The notes under the pieces are model-generated. The model was not told where the DNA came from and made no database searches. It was given only the letters and a program-made list of their open reading frames with translations. Shown here piece by piece: positions 43,543 to 55,429 of a DNA stretch of 64,000 nucleotides. The position numbers and the translations under genes were made by a program. The stretch comes from Polytrichum commune (Eukaryota > Streptophyta > Polytrichopsida > Polytrichales > Polytrichaceae): NCBI GenBank assembly GCA_950295325.1, contig OX485806.1:41478001-41542000 (forward strand). Reading direction: 5' to 3'. How positions within the stretch are numbered: position 1 is the first letter of the stretch; each line of letters opens with the position of its first letter.

Positions 43543-45116
43543 ATGCCGGAAATGCGATGATCTTGTTCCGATTCCCCTTAAGTATGTAGCGCCCGCCATT
43601 CCGAATCAGGAGTCGGAGTTGAAGGAGTTGATAGAGAACCTTACCCGGATGGGATAGGAGGGCCTCCTTGCGAAGCCCTGGAATTTACGAAGTGAGGCAA
43701 CATTGAGGGAGTTCCTGTCCAAAATAGAGAATCAGTGGGAGAGGACAATGCGGCAGGTTCCGGAATAATGGACCGCGGAGGTATGGGCAAATGTTTATGG
43801 GTTTGCTCCAAGGAGAGGCGAAGGGTGGGCGAACCGGAAGGACACCTATTCCGTAGGGAAATTCCGAACCGAGCACGATCCGAAGGATGGGTTCCATCCG
43901 GGTGATTGCAGGAACCCTAGGGAGTGTAGGGTAATAGAAATTCTCCTCCCCATTCTCTACCCGGAGAAACCCAAAAGGTTAAACATTACAATGGCCAATA
44001 CCATCTTCGGAGCCCTGTCCGAAACGCGGCCGGTCAATTGGGGGCGACTCATCCAGGAATTGGTGGAGAAGTCGATCCCCCACATCGGAAAGAAACCCTC
44101 TCCTCTCTCCCCCTACCTTCTTCATCTCTATCAACGGAATGGGTGTGTTAAGGAAGAGGAGGAGGATGCCTTAACAATTGCAGAGGACGAGGTCGTTTAC
44201 AAATTCGGGCTGGAGGTTGAGTTAACACAGGCCGGAACGGAAGAGTCACTGGTCGACCCCGCCGTCCCTAAGCCGCCTCCTACCGCACCCACTCCCGACT
44301 CAAGAAGAGCGGCCACTCCTCAGCCCCGAAACGAAGCCGGCCCAAGCAGAGAGCCGCACTGGAGGGACATTGACCTGTCCTCCTTCGAGTATCCGGAAAC
44401 CCTTTTCAAGCGAGTTCGGGAGGAGCTGACCCACCTCCAAAATCATTACTTCCGGATGGAGCATATCACCTGGGGAGTAAGCAAAACACTGGACAATTGA
44501 GGACTCGGAAACATTCTCCGAGAACTGGCCAAGAAGACGGACCCGGGTAAAAATGGACGCACTAGAGACCGAGAAGGTACAATTGGCCACGCAAGTAGCA
44601 GCAATGACCCTGGAGCTTGCACATAAGAGTGAGGAGGCCCGCCGTTATCAGGCCGAGCAGACAGTGGTACTAAACCGAGTCCGGGAACTGGTCGGACATC
44701 CGGGAGAGATTGTCAACAAAGCTGATCTGTATGACAAGCTCATAAAAACAACGGATCCCTCCTCAGCCCGGCAGACCCTACAGATCTTGGTTAAGTACTC
44801 CAGGTCAATGAAAGACCTGTTGAAAGAAATTCAGAAGCTCCTGCCCCCGCGCGGACCCCCAAGGCGGATGACAAATTCAAGCTTGCCCAGATCGCCCACG
44901 GCCGGGATTTACGAAGTAATAGGGGAGGTGGACCTTGCCCCAACTGCCCAGGCCATTGCCGGGCCCAGCCAAGCTGCAAGGACATCAAGTAGCAGGAATC
45001 CGGTAGAGTTCCGGATCGCGAGAAGACTCAAGAGCCGGAAAAAGCCTGGTCACCTTCGATTTGAAGGAATAGCACAAAGCGTTCGGCGAGGTCAGGGCGG
45101 GTCCAATCCCTAATGA
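43543..45116 (+). pseudogene. C4 protein pseudogene, copy 3 (5' part)
   Basis: Similarity begins with an MPE-type start (ATG 43543) and continues as LAKPWNLRSEATLREF, DPKDGFHPGDCRNPRECR, MANTIFGALSETRPVNW, PHIGKKPSPLSPYLLHLYQ and the coiled-coil LETEKVQLATQVAAMTLEL. In-frame stops and a frame change near 44500-44560 break it. Its tail continues at 48903-49330 after the nested copy. Confidence 0.7.
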
Positions 45117-45213
45117 CGGAGAGGGCCAAGACGCCGGAAAGGGCTAAGACTCCAGTTAGGGCTCGGATTCCGAAACGACCAAAGACATTGGATTGGGGTA
45201 AAGCCCCTACGGT

Positions 45214-48200
45214 TGTGGGAGCACACAAACACAAAAAGTTTTCGGATAGGCGTTTCTCAATGCCTAATCCGGTTTGTCCGGATGATCCGAGTATCGTCCA
45301 AGGATTCTATGAAGTGTAGGATATCAAAGACCCTCTTTTCCTGCTTGAAAATCGATCACCGGCCGAATCGGCTTTCCGGATCCGGATGGTCCTTTGGAAG
45401 CCCTTGTTCCGGGACTTGCCTTCCGGATTGAACCTGTATATTTAAGTCTTACTCCTACGTGCATCTTTCCTCAATACCTACCTATCTATATCCTACCTCC
45501 AATGATGATTTGGTTCATCCGGTGAAGACGTCCCTGTATGGTCAGAATCCGGATTTCTCTCACAACCAGTCCAGATTGGCCTAATCTTTCATGGCAGGTC
45601 ACACAGAGAATCCAGATGGTTCCCTGGAACTACAACGACAAAAAGGTCAAAATTCGTCCGAAGATCTATTAATCCGGGATAACTGGGCGATTTGTGCAAC
45701 TTTCCGGATTGCCCCGTCCAAGGGCTGTGAGACCTCTTCAGAAGGTCGGATGGCGTAAGTCCGGCACCTCCCTGATCTTACCCAGTCCTAACGACGGCTA
45801 TCTCACATGGACGTTACCCAGACATTTGGAATAATGAGGTTTCCTTCCCACTACACTCAGAAAGGATCCATAGTACTGCAGTCGGATCCGATCCGGGTTT
45901 CCTCTCCTTTGTCCTATCCGTACTTCCTGCTCATTCATTCCCTCTAGAGCTGCAACATTCTCCTAACAGTCCGTGCACCAAACAAATTAGAATAGATTGA
46001 GAACTAGAGTTTTATTGAGTGGGGAGCGACAAAATACAACAATGGAGAAGAGAACCCTTCTCCTGCTCCTTATTCAGCTTTAAGTAGAGACTGTAATCCC
46101 TAACTACGGGTGGCGGCCCAGTTGGCCGCCCAGAAAACCCTAGCATCGAGAAATCCGGAAACTCGCCCTTCGCGGAATTTCTGGATCTCGATCCGCTTTT
46201 TGCGCTGACAAAAAAATTGAATTTACAGTTTTGCCAAAAACTCAAAAGTATCCTAAACCATGCCTGCCTAATTTTGATCTACTTACAGCCGCATGCTTAA
46301 GTCTAAACTAAGTGGTGCGATGCTTCTTCGAAGCCGTCCCGTCCTTGGAGTGACTCGTGGGCCCACTAATGGCAGAGGAGCCTCCTCCGAGGGTCAAAAG
46401 CTGACGCTCCTGCAGCTTTGTAAATACCCTCCTCATGTTTGGGGAGGGGGCGATTTCTTCCTCGGAGTCGCCGGCAACGGACGGATCCTCTCCAGGTCTG
46501 TCACCCGATCCGGACCGCGATGTTCCGGAAGCTTTTTTTTTTCCGGGAGCTCTGGATGGGTGAAGGGTCACTCCCAGTGGTCCGCTCCCTGTTTCGGCCA
46601 CAAGAAACTGAAGTCGCCCGAGGATCCCTAGCTGACATCGCGTGTGAGGGTGGGGGCGCCCATTGCTCCAATATCATACAATCCGGAGCAGGAGCTGGCG
46701 AGGCGTGCGACATCGGCGCCTTACCCCGATCTGGAGTCTTCGTCCGATCCTGTGTCCTCATCTTTTCCGGAGTTCTGTCCCTCTCCGGTGTTCTGGACGG
46801 CTCTGATGCCCTGCCCCGATCCGGATTTGGTGATTGCCCACGTCCGGCTCTGGCTGACCACTCTGTGCTCTTCCGTCGAACTTGGGATGAGCGGGTCCGT
46901 TCCGGGACATGAGTCTTCTCCCGATCCGGAAATCTTTCGGATTCCAGTGGCTTGGAAGTTCCTGCTAGCTGACTGGGCCCCGCACCCGCCTGAGAGGCCG
47001 GTACTAGTTCAACCTCCCCTATAACCTCCTACAGCGTGCCCATTGGAGATCCGGGTGGATTCGGATATAGCATCCGTCTGGGGGTACCACTCGGAGGCAG
47101 AAACTTTTGGATTTCCTTGAGCAGATCCTTCATTGAGCGGGAGTACTTCACCAGGATCTGGAGCGTTTGTCGGGCGGAAGACGGATTTGCTGACTCCATC
47201 AATTGGTCATAGAGGTGCGCCTTGTTGACGACTTCTCCCGGATGGCCCACTAATTCTCGGACCCGGCTTAGGACTACAGTTTGTTCCGCCTGGTACTTCC
47301 AGATCTCCTCGCTCTTTTGGGTGAGCTCCTGTGTCATAGCGGCCACCTGCACGGCGAGGTGCGCCTTCTCCGTCTCTAGGGTCTCTACCTGCTTCCGGTC
47401 CGTCCGCTTGGCCAACTCCCGGAGGATATTTCCGGGTCCACAGTTGTCTAAGGCCTGGTTCACCACGCGAGTGATATGTTCCATCCGGAAATATTGGTTC
47501 TGGAGTTCCGTCAACTCCTCCCGGACGCGCTTAAAAGGGGCTTCCGGAAACTCAAACGTCGATAGGTCGATGTCCCTCCAGGGAACTTCCCGATTGGTTC
47601 TGACTTCATGTCGTGGTGGTGGTGGTGAGGCTGGTTTCCGGACTTTCGGAGGGGACGGAGCGGGAGGTGGTTCCGGAATTGCGGTGTCACTAGAGTCTTC
47701 ACATCCGGTTTCCGCAGTCTCGACTTCCGGACCGAGCTTGTACACCACCTCGCCTTCCGCTATCGTCAGCATATCCTCTTCCGCTTCATTGATGCAGCCG
47801 TGGTGCTGGTAGAAATGGAGGATGTAGGGAGAGAGGTAGGAGGGTTTCCGACCAATGTGGGGGAGAGATTTCTCCACATACTCTTGAATTAACCTTCTCC
47901 AATTGACAGGCCGGACTCTGGACATCGCTCCGAACAGGGTGTTGGCCATGGTAATGCTAAGCCGCTTGAGGAGGATGAATTCTATTACCCTCCGTTCTCT
48001 AGGGTTCCGGCAATTCCCGGGATGGAATCCGTCTTTTTGATAAGGATCCGTTCGGAATTTTTCTACATAAAAATTAATCCCAGCGGCTAGCCCAGCCCTC
48101 GCCCTTTCTTCACGGAAATCCGTAAACTCCAACCCATACCTCTGCTGTCCATTTTTCCGGATCCTACCTAATCGTCCTAAACCACTGATTGCCTCTCTCG

Positions 48201-48902
48201 AATAGAAATTCGTGTAATGTGGCCTCCGCCCGGAGATTCCAGGGTTTGGCGAGTACTCCCTCGCAACCCATCCGGCTAAGATCCTCTATGAGCTCCTTCA
48301 ACTCAGATTCTCTCTTTGGGATGGCAGGCGATACGGGTTTCACTGGAATCGGGACCTGTTCTGTCTCATCTTCCTCTCGCGCTTCTGGCATTTTACTTCG
48401 CGACCTCAAACCTTCAACAACACCCGGATTCTCTCCTCCGTAATTTTACCCATTAATCACTACGGAATCCCAGCAAACCAACTGCTGGTGACTCGAAAAA
48501 ACAACTCACCACTCGTTCTCTCAACAATGCCGCTCGTGCAAATGGCTCGGAGAAGAGGAAAAATTCCCTTAAGTACTATCTCCCTCTTTCTTTCTCTCTT
48601 CTAACGGGTCTGGTTCTGTAACCGTTCCCCTGCAACCGTTCGGAATCCGTTGTAACCGTCTCCCGGTCCGGACGCTCCGGACCGGACCGATCCTAAACGG
48701 TCTTACTCGGTTAATATCTGGTCCGGCCAAAGTATCCGTTTTAACCATTTTAACGCGTAAGGCGGATGCCTAGAACCTTATTTCCTAAAACAACTAAATT
48801 ACCCTAGGAAATCCTACTTTAATAACAATCTCAGGGTATTATCCGGGTACTAATCTGGTTCGGATGTCAATCCAGACTTCCATGGATTTTTGGGCTCCCA
48901 CA
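45214..48902 (-). mobile_element. C4-family element copy 2, minus strand, inserted in copy 3
   Basis: On the minus strand it starts TGTGGGAGCCC (48902) and ends TGCTCCCACA (45214), a 9-bp terminal inverted repeat. Flanks ACGGT/ATGGG may be a degraded 5-bp TSD (3 of 5 match). At 3689 bp it is the best estimate of an unexpanded C4 element. Order on the minus strand: TTAAGGG promoter-like word (about 48575), ORF from 48391, conserved tail, AATAAA near 46015, then 0.8 kb to the end. Both halves of copy 3 abut it directly. Confidence 0.8.
46300..48391 (-). pseudogene. C4 protein pseudogene, copy 2
   Basis: It starts MPEAREEDETEQVPIPVKP at 48391. The first frame stops at 48164. The main frame 48132-47029 contains YQKDGFHPGNCRNPRERR, MANTLFGAMSRVRPVNW, HIGRKPSYLSPYILHFYQ, a Pro-rich linker, then the coiled coil LETEKAHLAVQVAAMTQEL and WKYQAEQTVVLSRVRELV. 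It ends at TAG in the conserved GTLYEV position. The remainder carries RTKTPDRGKAPM, SPSPNMRRVFTKLQ-type sequence and SKDGTASKKHRTT near 46310. One frame change and one nonsense change separate it from a continuous ORF of the family. Confidence 0.75.
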
Positions 48903-49331
48903 ATGGGACAGGTTTTGCTGCCACCCGCACCCGACTGCATGATCGTGAAGCCTTGGGGACAGCCATCCCCTCTGGCGGTTAGGGAGCAAAGGATTATTCC
49001 AACCCCGAGTGGCCGGAACAAGGAACGGACAGCGGAGAGCGAGCATTCACCGCAGGTGAATTCCAGGAAGAAGAAGAAGAAGAAGAAGAAGGTTCCGACC
49101 CCGGAGCGTTCCGACTTGAACGACGGATCGTGGGAACAGACAGGTCCTTCAGCAGCAGAAGAGTCCAAAAAAGAGGTCACCCCTTCTCCCAGTATGCGCA
49201 AGATCTTCACCCGACTCCAAGAGAAGAGGCTCTTGACCCCATGTGGAAGGGCGTCCGGAATCAGTAGGCCAACAGGGACAGCCAGCTAGTCCAAGACAGG
49301 GACAGCACCGAAGAAGCACCAAACCACCTAA
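48903..49331 (+). pseudogene. C4 protein pseudogene, copy 3 (3' tail)
   Basis: It continues copy 3 after the nested insertion: APDCMIVKPWGQPSP, SGRNKERTAESEHSP, an expanded lysine run (AAG repeats at 49067-49090), SPSMRKIFTRLQEKRLL and the terminal TAPKKHQTT-like end near 49331. Confidence 0.7.
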
Positions 49332-50114
49332 GATATGTAGTTAGACAGTTGGGTAGTCACGAGTAGGAGGTCGTGCAGGGACGTGATACTTCAAATTTTG
49401 TATCAGCGTAAAAGTAGGATCTGATATCCTGAATTTCCGCAAAGGCGTCAATTCCAGGGCACTCTTAGTTAGGGTAGGGTAAAGCGGCCAACGGCACCGC
49501 CCCTTCAGTTTGGGGTCAAAGACCACTATTTAGGAGGCTTGGAAGTTTGGAAAGGGGTATTTTTTTCCCTTTGTATTGTTTTGTGTTTTCTAACTCAATA
49601 AACATGTGATTTTCTATAGCCCTGGTGTGTTTATGCATGAGCAGTCCGGAGTGTGTCGAAGGATCAAGGAGAATAGGAGGCTAAGGAAGTCAGGATAGCA
49701 TGAGAGGGAAAGGCCTGGATCAGTTCCGGTTACAGGATTGGGTTGACCAATTCTGTGGTGTGGTGGGAGGTGAAGCCTCGCTGTTCCGTTTGCCTGTATA
49801 ATTTCTATGTGGGATAACCGCTCTTAGGAATGGATAAGGGGTGCGAGGGGTACTCGAACTTACGCCATCCGACCTTCTGATGAGGTCCCACAATACCTGG
49901 GAGGGGTAGTACAAAAAACGGTATGGGTTGCGCAATTATCCCGAATATATTGGACCCCAGTCACTTGTAGCCGGAAAGGTCTGTCGGAAGAGGGAGAGAA
50001 ACCGGATAGGTTAGGATGCCGGATCGGGTTGATCACTTCTGAGGTGTAGTGGGAGTGAAGCCTGGCTGGTTCGTTTGCCTGTATAACTTCTATGAGCCCA
50101 ATATGGTGCCCACA

Positions 50115-51320
50115 TGTGTTTTTAACACCAAAAAATTAGAGAAGACCTCAGTGTTGTGGTTACTTGTGTTGTCAAAGTGATAACAAACGTGAGGCATTAG
50201 AATTTGGACGTGATTTCAAGTTGTTGGATTTAGTTAAGTTAAGTGTAGGATCGAGGCATTCAAATTGAAAAGATAAAGAAAGAACAACTGATTAGTTAGT
50301 TAAGTTTTAGTTAGCATTTAAGCTTGAGTGATTTTGACTTGAATTATGGTTGGTTGTGAGTTGAGATATGGGTTGTTTTAGGCTTAGGAATTGTTTATTT
50401 TAGGGTGTGTTCACGGGCAGTGTGGGTTGCCTCCGTCTGGAGATGAAGGAGGGCTCCCGGCCTCACCGGGAACTTAGAGATTTCCGGGAGGAGGAGAGGC
50501 GGCACCAGAGGGGTCTGGGCAAGGGGGCTCTGCTTTTGACAGAGGCGGGCACTCTGGATATGGCAAAGAAGGGAGCGTGTCGGGCGGTGAAGCCCTGCGG
50601 GGATTTTTGGGCATGGGTGCAGCTCGAATGGACCTTGGGTTTCTAATTCGAAGTCAGCTCCTAGCAGCTGAATGAACCGCAGTCACAAGCAGGAATTATA
50701 TGGCCAGTGACACAAACAACCATTGAATTGGTTGCGGCGGTAGAAGAAGTAACCATGTTGGCCGAGGCTGCTTGGATTGCACACAGGGAGCACATAAAGG
50801 GGAAGCTGCAAAGATGTGCGAACTGGAAGTGGTTGCTCGCCCAGTGAGGGAGGGACGTTGAGCGTCAGGGGCCTGAAGAGGGAGAGGCATTTGGACAACG
50901 ACATGCCGAATCCAAAGGTGAATCCTGGCTATGACCTAGCAGCATTGCGGTGCTACTGAACGCTCTGTCCATTGAACACTGAGGTTGCAAGGATCACGAC
51001 TGGTTCCACTGCCATTTAGGGGAGAGTCAGGGAATGCGGGAGGATTGGAGGTGGTGGTGTGACGGAAGCATCTGAATGCCGACCGGTGAGAGCAACATGA
51101 GCATCAAAAGGCCATGCTGGGCGTTCAGGATGAATGTTGGTTTTTTTCATCCGGTGTTGAGAATTCCAGAGCATGAATGCAGAAGGGACTTACAATCGTG
51201 CAGGTCAAACCAGCACGGTGTCACCGAGGAGGCCTGAGGAGGAGGCAACACAAAATTAAGCTTGGGTGGCCGAAGGAAGACGACTGAGGCATCTGAAGTT
51301 GGAGAGCTTTCAGGGCGCAA
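50115..51320. other. Unassigned sequence
   Basis: The 79-codon frame at 50407-50646 and weak frames on the minus strand show no domain. No repeat structure seen. It ends at the L976 LTR of the next element (flank CGCAA, 51316-51320). Confidence 0.4.
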
Positions 51321-52295
51321 TGTCGCAACCCTTGCTAGCCCCCCTTGACAATCTTGCCAATTTTCAATTCTAGCAAAGGTTACGAGCACTAACCATTCGC
51401 ATTCCGCCATGCTAATGATTAGCTCCTCCTACCCCGGACCTTATAGTTCATAGGAGGGAACCAACCCTCCTACTTTGCTTTCGGGACTCACCCCTTAATC
51501 GGTAACCCATTCCTAGATGTGGACTTCCATCCATGGAAGTCCAATCCCATGTTGATCATCGCGTTGCCGGAGCAACACTACAACAACCCGTACCATACTA
51601 GGCAACTATGGCCTCACATTGGGCCAATGCCCATGGAGGCCGTGCCGTTCGGCATCGGGTGGGTGAGGCCACACCACCTCACCCATATAAGCCTCTAGGA
51701 CTTTACACGGGGCCCCTTCCCCACCGTCAACCAACCTCTTGTCTCTCCACCAAGAGTTGGGGCCAAGTGGACATTCTCCCTTAGCCGCTGGGCCTAGAAC
51801 CCTCTAGCAGCTTCAGACCATCACAACTTCCTTTTATGATGTTTGATGCTAGCAACCAACCACTCCAACTTCATCTACGTTTCACATAGATGCCGATGGA
51901 CTCCTCACTTGCCCCATTCAGGCAAGTATTGAGGAAGTTATGCCTCTTTTGAATCTTGGCAGTCCCGGGAGTCACTCCCAGGGCACTGATGTACCAGGAC
52001 GCTGTCCCGGGACAGCACCCCACTCAAATGGCCATAACTCCTAGCTCACACCTCCGATTGAGGTGTTCTTGAGCATTCTAGAATCACCACGCCATGAGCT
52101 ACGCATAGCTGATGGCCTTACCCTCATGCCTCCTAGTTTTCGTGGGTGGGAGGCGTTCCCAACGCCCGGGGCCCTCACCCACACTAGGATCACTTGGGCC
52201 CTCTCCCCAACGGCGCCACAAGTCCCGGGTGTCACTCTGGGGCTACCCTTGTGCCCATGGTGTCTTAGGCACTCCTCATGGAGAGGTGCGCGACA
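51321..52295 (-). repeat. 3' LTR of element 2 (L976 family)
   Basis: TGTCGCAACCC to GTGCGCGACA, 975 bp. A purine-rich tract (TTTGGTGCGGGTGAG on the minus strand) immediately upstream is the likely polypurine tract. Confidence 0.88.
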
Positions 52296-53307
52296 CTCAC
52301 CCGCACCAAATGGAGTTGATGCCCTCATCGAGTATACTCGTAGTCGGCACACCAATTCTCAAGTTGCCATCCTCTATGGTGCGGCATTGTGTTTACCTTA
52401 AGGCGCGACCCCTACAATGCATCTTCAAATTTGGCATAGTCCCAAAGGTGTCGTTCCTAGGTGGTCCGTTAGCGACCTTGGATCTCTCCTCCAAGGACCT
52501 AACCTACACTAGACCCACCTACTTTGGGACTCACTTGGGTTGCCCCTCCTTTGGGGCCTCCCCCGTTAGGCTCCACTAGCCTAACATGACACATCTAGGC
52601 GAGACCTCAACACTTCCACTAAGTTGTCTCGGTTGCAACTCCAAGATGGCTTTCCATTGTTAAGCCACGCCTCGATCGCACGGGGGTGATGCCAAGTCCC
52701 GCCCGACTCGGTTCCCACTTTGCTCTTTCAAGACATGGATTCATGACTCCCATGTGCCAACTCTCGTTAGCTCGCGGGTAGCACTTTTATGAGCACGCGC
52801 CATCACCTTGCCCCCGCCCGGACAAGCCCATGGCTAAGAGGTTTCTTGGTTTTATCCAAGGCCCGTCCAAGCCATGGCCCCCACTTACTCGGCTTACCCA
52901 ACCTAGTTTGGCATATCTATTCCTCCTCTTCCATTAACCAAGCACAAGTACAAGACTAGGACCTCATCTCATACTTTTCTCTTCGCACCACTAAAGTTTG
53001 GACTTTATTCCCTCAAGCCAAAGAACAAGTTAATGTTGTGGAGCAATTAGCCTCGAAGCTAAGTGTGTTACTGCGTCTCTCCCCCACTAAAGGAGATTGA
53101 TGTCCTCATCAATGCCTACGCTTCATTTTATTGGAATGTCTAGCCTTAGTTTCTTCAAAGTGCTTTACCAATTCCTTGGCGTTCATCATGTCTCTTGCCG
53201 CTACCCAAACGGCTTCTTTCTCATGGTATCCTCACCATTTCACCAAGTACTCCTTTGTACATTTTCTTTCCTTTTCATTTGGGCTTCCTACACTAGAGGA
53301 TGCCCTC

Positions 53308-54066
53308 CTACCTCATGTTCCAAATGACGTCCACAAGGTCGGGACGTGGCCTAATCACTTGCTTGTGATCGGGCCACAAGGTGTCGTCCTTAAATGGCTT
53401 TAGGAATGAGACATGAAATGTCGGATGCACTTTGATCTCGGGCGGTAATTCCAACTTATACATGTCCTTGAACACTTGTTCCACAATGGAAAACGAAGCT
53501 CCAATTTTAGACATGAACTTTGGAGTGAGGCCTTCCGGCTAAGTGAAGTTGTTCACATTCAACAACACCTTTTGGCCCACCTCATTCTCCACTTCGCGTC
53601 TTCCGGCATTGACTTGCACTTCGTAGCACCTTCGGGCTTTCTCCACCAACAACTTGGTCATCTCCAAGACTTGTTTACCATCCTTGGCCAAGTCCTCACC
53701 ATCTTGGTTGAACTCTAGTGTTGAATGTGCCCCCTTGAGAGCTAGGTTAATAGGTTGGAGCGCATCCACTCCATAAGCCACCACGAAAGACCACCCCTTG
53801 GTAGCCAAGTGCGTGGCTACATTGCAATTACACTCCGCTCGACCCACATAGTCCACCCAATCTCCTTGGTCCGCCCCCACCAAGTTCCTCAAGCATTGCT
53901 TCAAGACTCCATTCACACGCTCCGCTTTCCCATCAATTTGGGAATGTAAGGCCGTGCTAAACCTTAGTTTCATTCCGACCTCCTTAGATAAATGCATTGA
54001 AAATGCACTTGTGAACTTTGAATCTTGATCCGACACAATCACTCTCGGCAACCCGTAGTGCCTCAA
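53308..54066 (-). pseudogene. Integrase of element 2
   Basis: The minus-strand frame 54066-53539 has MRHYGLPRVIVSDQDSKFTS with the second catalytic Asp, HSQIDGKAERVNGVLKQCL with the Glu, DYVGRAECNCNVATH, and a linker. A second frame, 53514-53308, has IVEQVFKDMYKLELPPEI and HPTFHVSFLKPF, the Ty3/gypsy integrase C-terminal module. The frame break near 53530 and loss of a continuous upstream pol make it non-functional. Confidence 0.8.
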
Positions 54067-54408
54067 CCATGCTTTGAGAAAAGGCTATGCAGTCTCCAAC
54101 GGGGTGGCGGTTCCCATAATCGGCACCATGTGTGCCAACTTGGCAAACCGCTCTACCATCAACAAGATGGCATCATACCCATGTGACTCCCGCAAACTTG
54201 TGATCCAGTCCATGCACATACTATGTCATGGTCCCGGCGGGATAGGCAACGGTTGCAAGTAACCGCTTTGCTTTTGGTAAGAGGCTCAGGTCACTTGGCA
54301 CTTCATCCAAGCCTTCACAAAGTGGGTTATATCTTCCTTTATGCACCGCCAATGGTACCTCCTTGACACCATTCTACGGCGGTTTTTTCTTTCTCCTCTA
54401 TGGCCGGC

Positions 54409-55384
54409 TGTCGCGCACCTCTCCATGAGGAGTGGCCGAAACACCATGGGCACAAGGGGGACCCCGGAGTGACACCCGGGACTTGTGGCGCCATTGGTGA
54501 GAGGGCCCAAGTGATCCTAGTGTGGATGAGGTCCCCGGGCGTTGGGAACGCCTCCCATCCACGAAGACTAGGAGGCACAAGGCTAAGGCCATGAGCTATG
54601 CGTAGCTCATGGCGTGGTGATTCTAGAATGCTCAAGAACACCTCAATCGGAGGTGTGAGCTAGGAGTTATGGCCATTTGAGTGGGGCGCTGTCCCGGGAC
54701 AGCGCCCTGGTACAGCAGTGCCTGGGAGTGATTCCCGGGACTGCCAAGGTTCAAACAGGCATAACTTCCTCACCACTTGCCCGAATGGGGCAAGTGAGGA
54801 GTCCATCGGCATCTACGTGAAGCGTAGATGAAGATGAAGTGGTTGGTTGCTGGAATCAGACATCATACAAGGAAGTTATGATGGTCTGAAGCTGCAGGGG
54901 GGGTTCTAGGCCCAGCAGCTAAGGGAAAATGTCCACTTGGCCCCAACTCTTGGTAGAGAGACAAGAGGTTGGTTGACGGTGGGGTAGGGGCCCCGCGTAG
55001 AGTCCTAGAGGCTTATATGGGTGAGGTGGTGTGGCCTCACCCACCCGAGGCCGAACGGCAAGGCCTCCATGGGCTTTGGCCTATTGTGAGGCCATAGTTG
55101 CCTAGTATGCTTCGGGTTTTTGTAGTGTTGCTCCGGCAACGCGATGATCAACATAGGATTGGACTTCCATGGATGCAAGTCCACATTGGGGAAATGGGTT
55201 ACCGATTAAGGGGTGAGTCCCGAAAGCAAAGTAGGAGGGTTGGTTCCCTCCTATGAACTATTGGTCCGGGGTTAGAGGAGCTAACCATTAGCATGGCGGT
55301 ATGCGAAGGGTTAGCCACTCGTAACCTTTGCTAGAATTGAAAATTGGCAAGATGGTCAAGGGGGGGCTAGCAAGGGTTGCGACA
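54409..55384 (+). repeat. 5' LTR of element 1
   Basis: TGTCGCGCACC to GGTTGCGACA. It contains a conserved TTATATGGGTGAGG TATA-like word near 55012 and several internal palindromes (e.g. CTGTCCCGGGACAG near 54689). Confidence 0.92.
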
Positions 55385-55386
55385 CT

Positions 55387-55398
55387 TGGTATCAGAGC
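55387..55398 (+). promoter_or_regulatory. Primer binding site of element 1
   Basis: TGGTATCAGAGC two bases after the LTR is complementary to the 3' end of plant initiator tRNA-Met, the usual primer for plant LTR retrotransposons. Confidence 0.85.
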
Positions 55399-55429
55399 AG
55401 GGTTCCAAGTTTTGAGCTCGCACTTTGAG

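Larger units (their letters stand above)
43441..50114 (+). mobile_element. C4-family element copy 3, 5'-reduced and split by copy 2
   Basis: Ends TGTGGGCACC..TTGGGCTC (43441-43461) and GAGCCCAATATGGTGCCCACA (50094-50114) are inverted repeats of about 21 bp. No matching TSD is visible (CTAAA/TGTGT). The body matches copy 1: leader CAGCAGTTGGATTGCTG, ORF with MANTIFGALSETRPVNW (43991 onward), coiled-coil part, basic tail. Alignment breaks at 45213 and resumes at 48903, so copy 2 sits inside it. AATAAA lies near 49598. The ORF is broken by stops near 43765 and 44498 and by a frame change near 44550. The 3' terminal kilobase typical of copy 1 is shortened. Confidence 0.75.
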
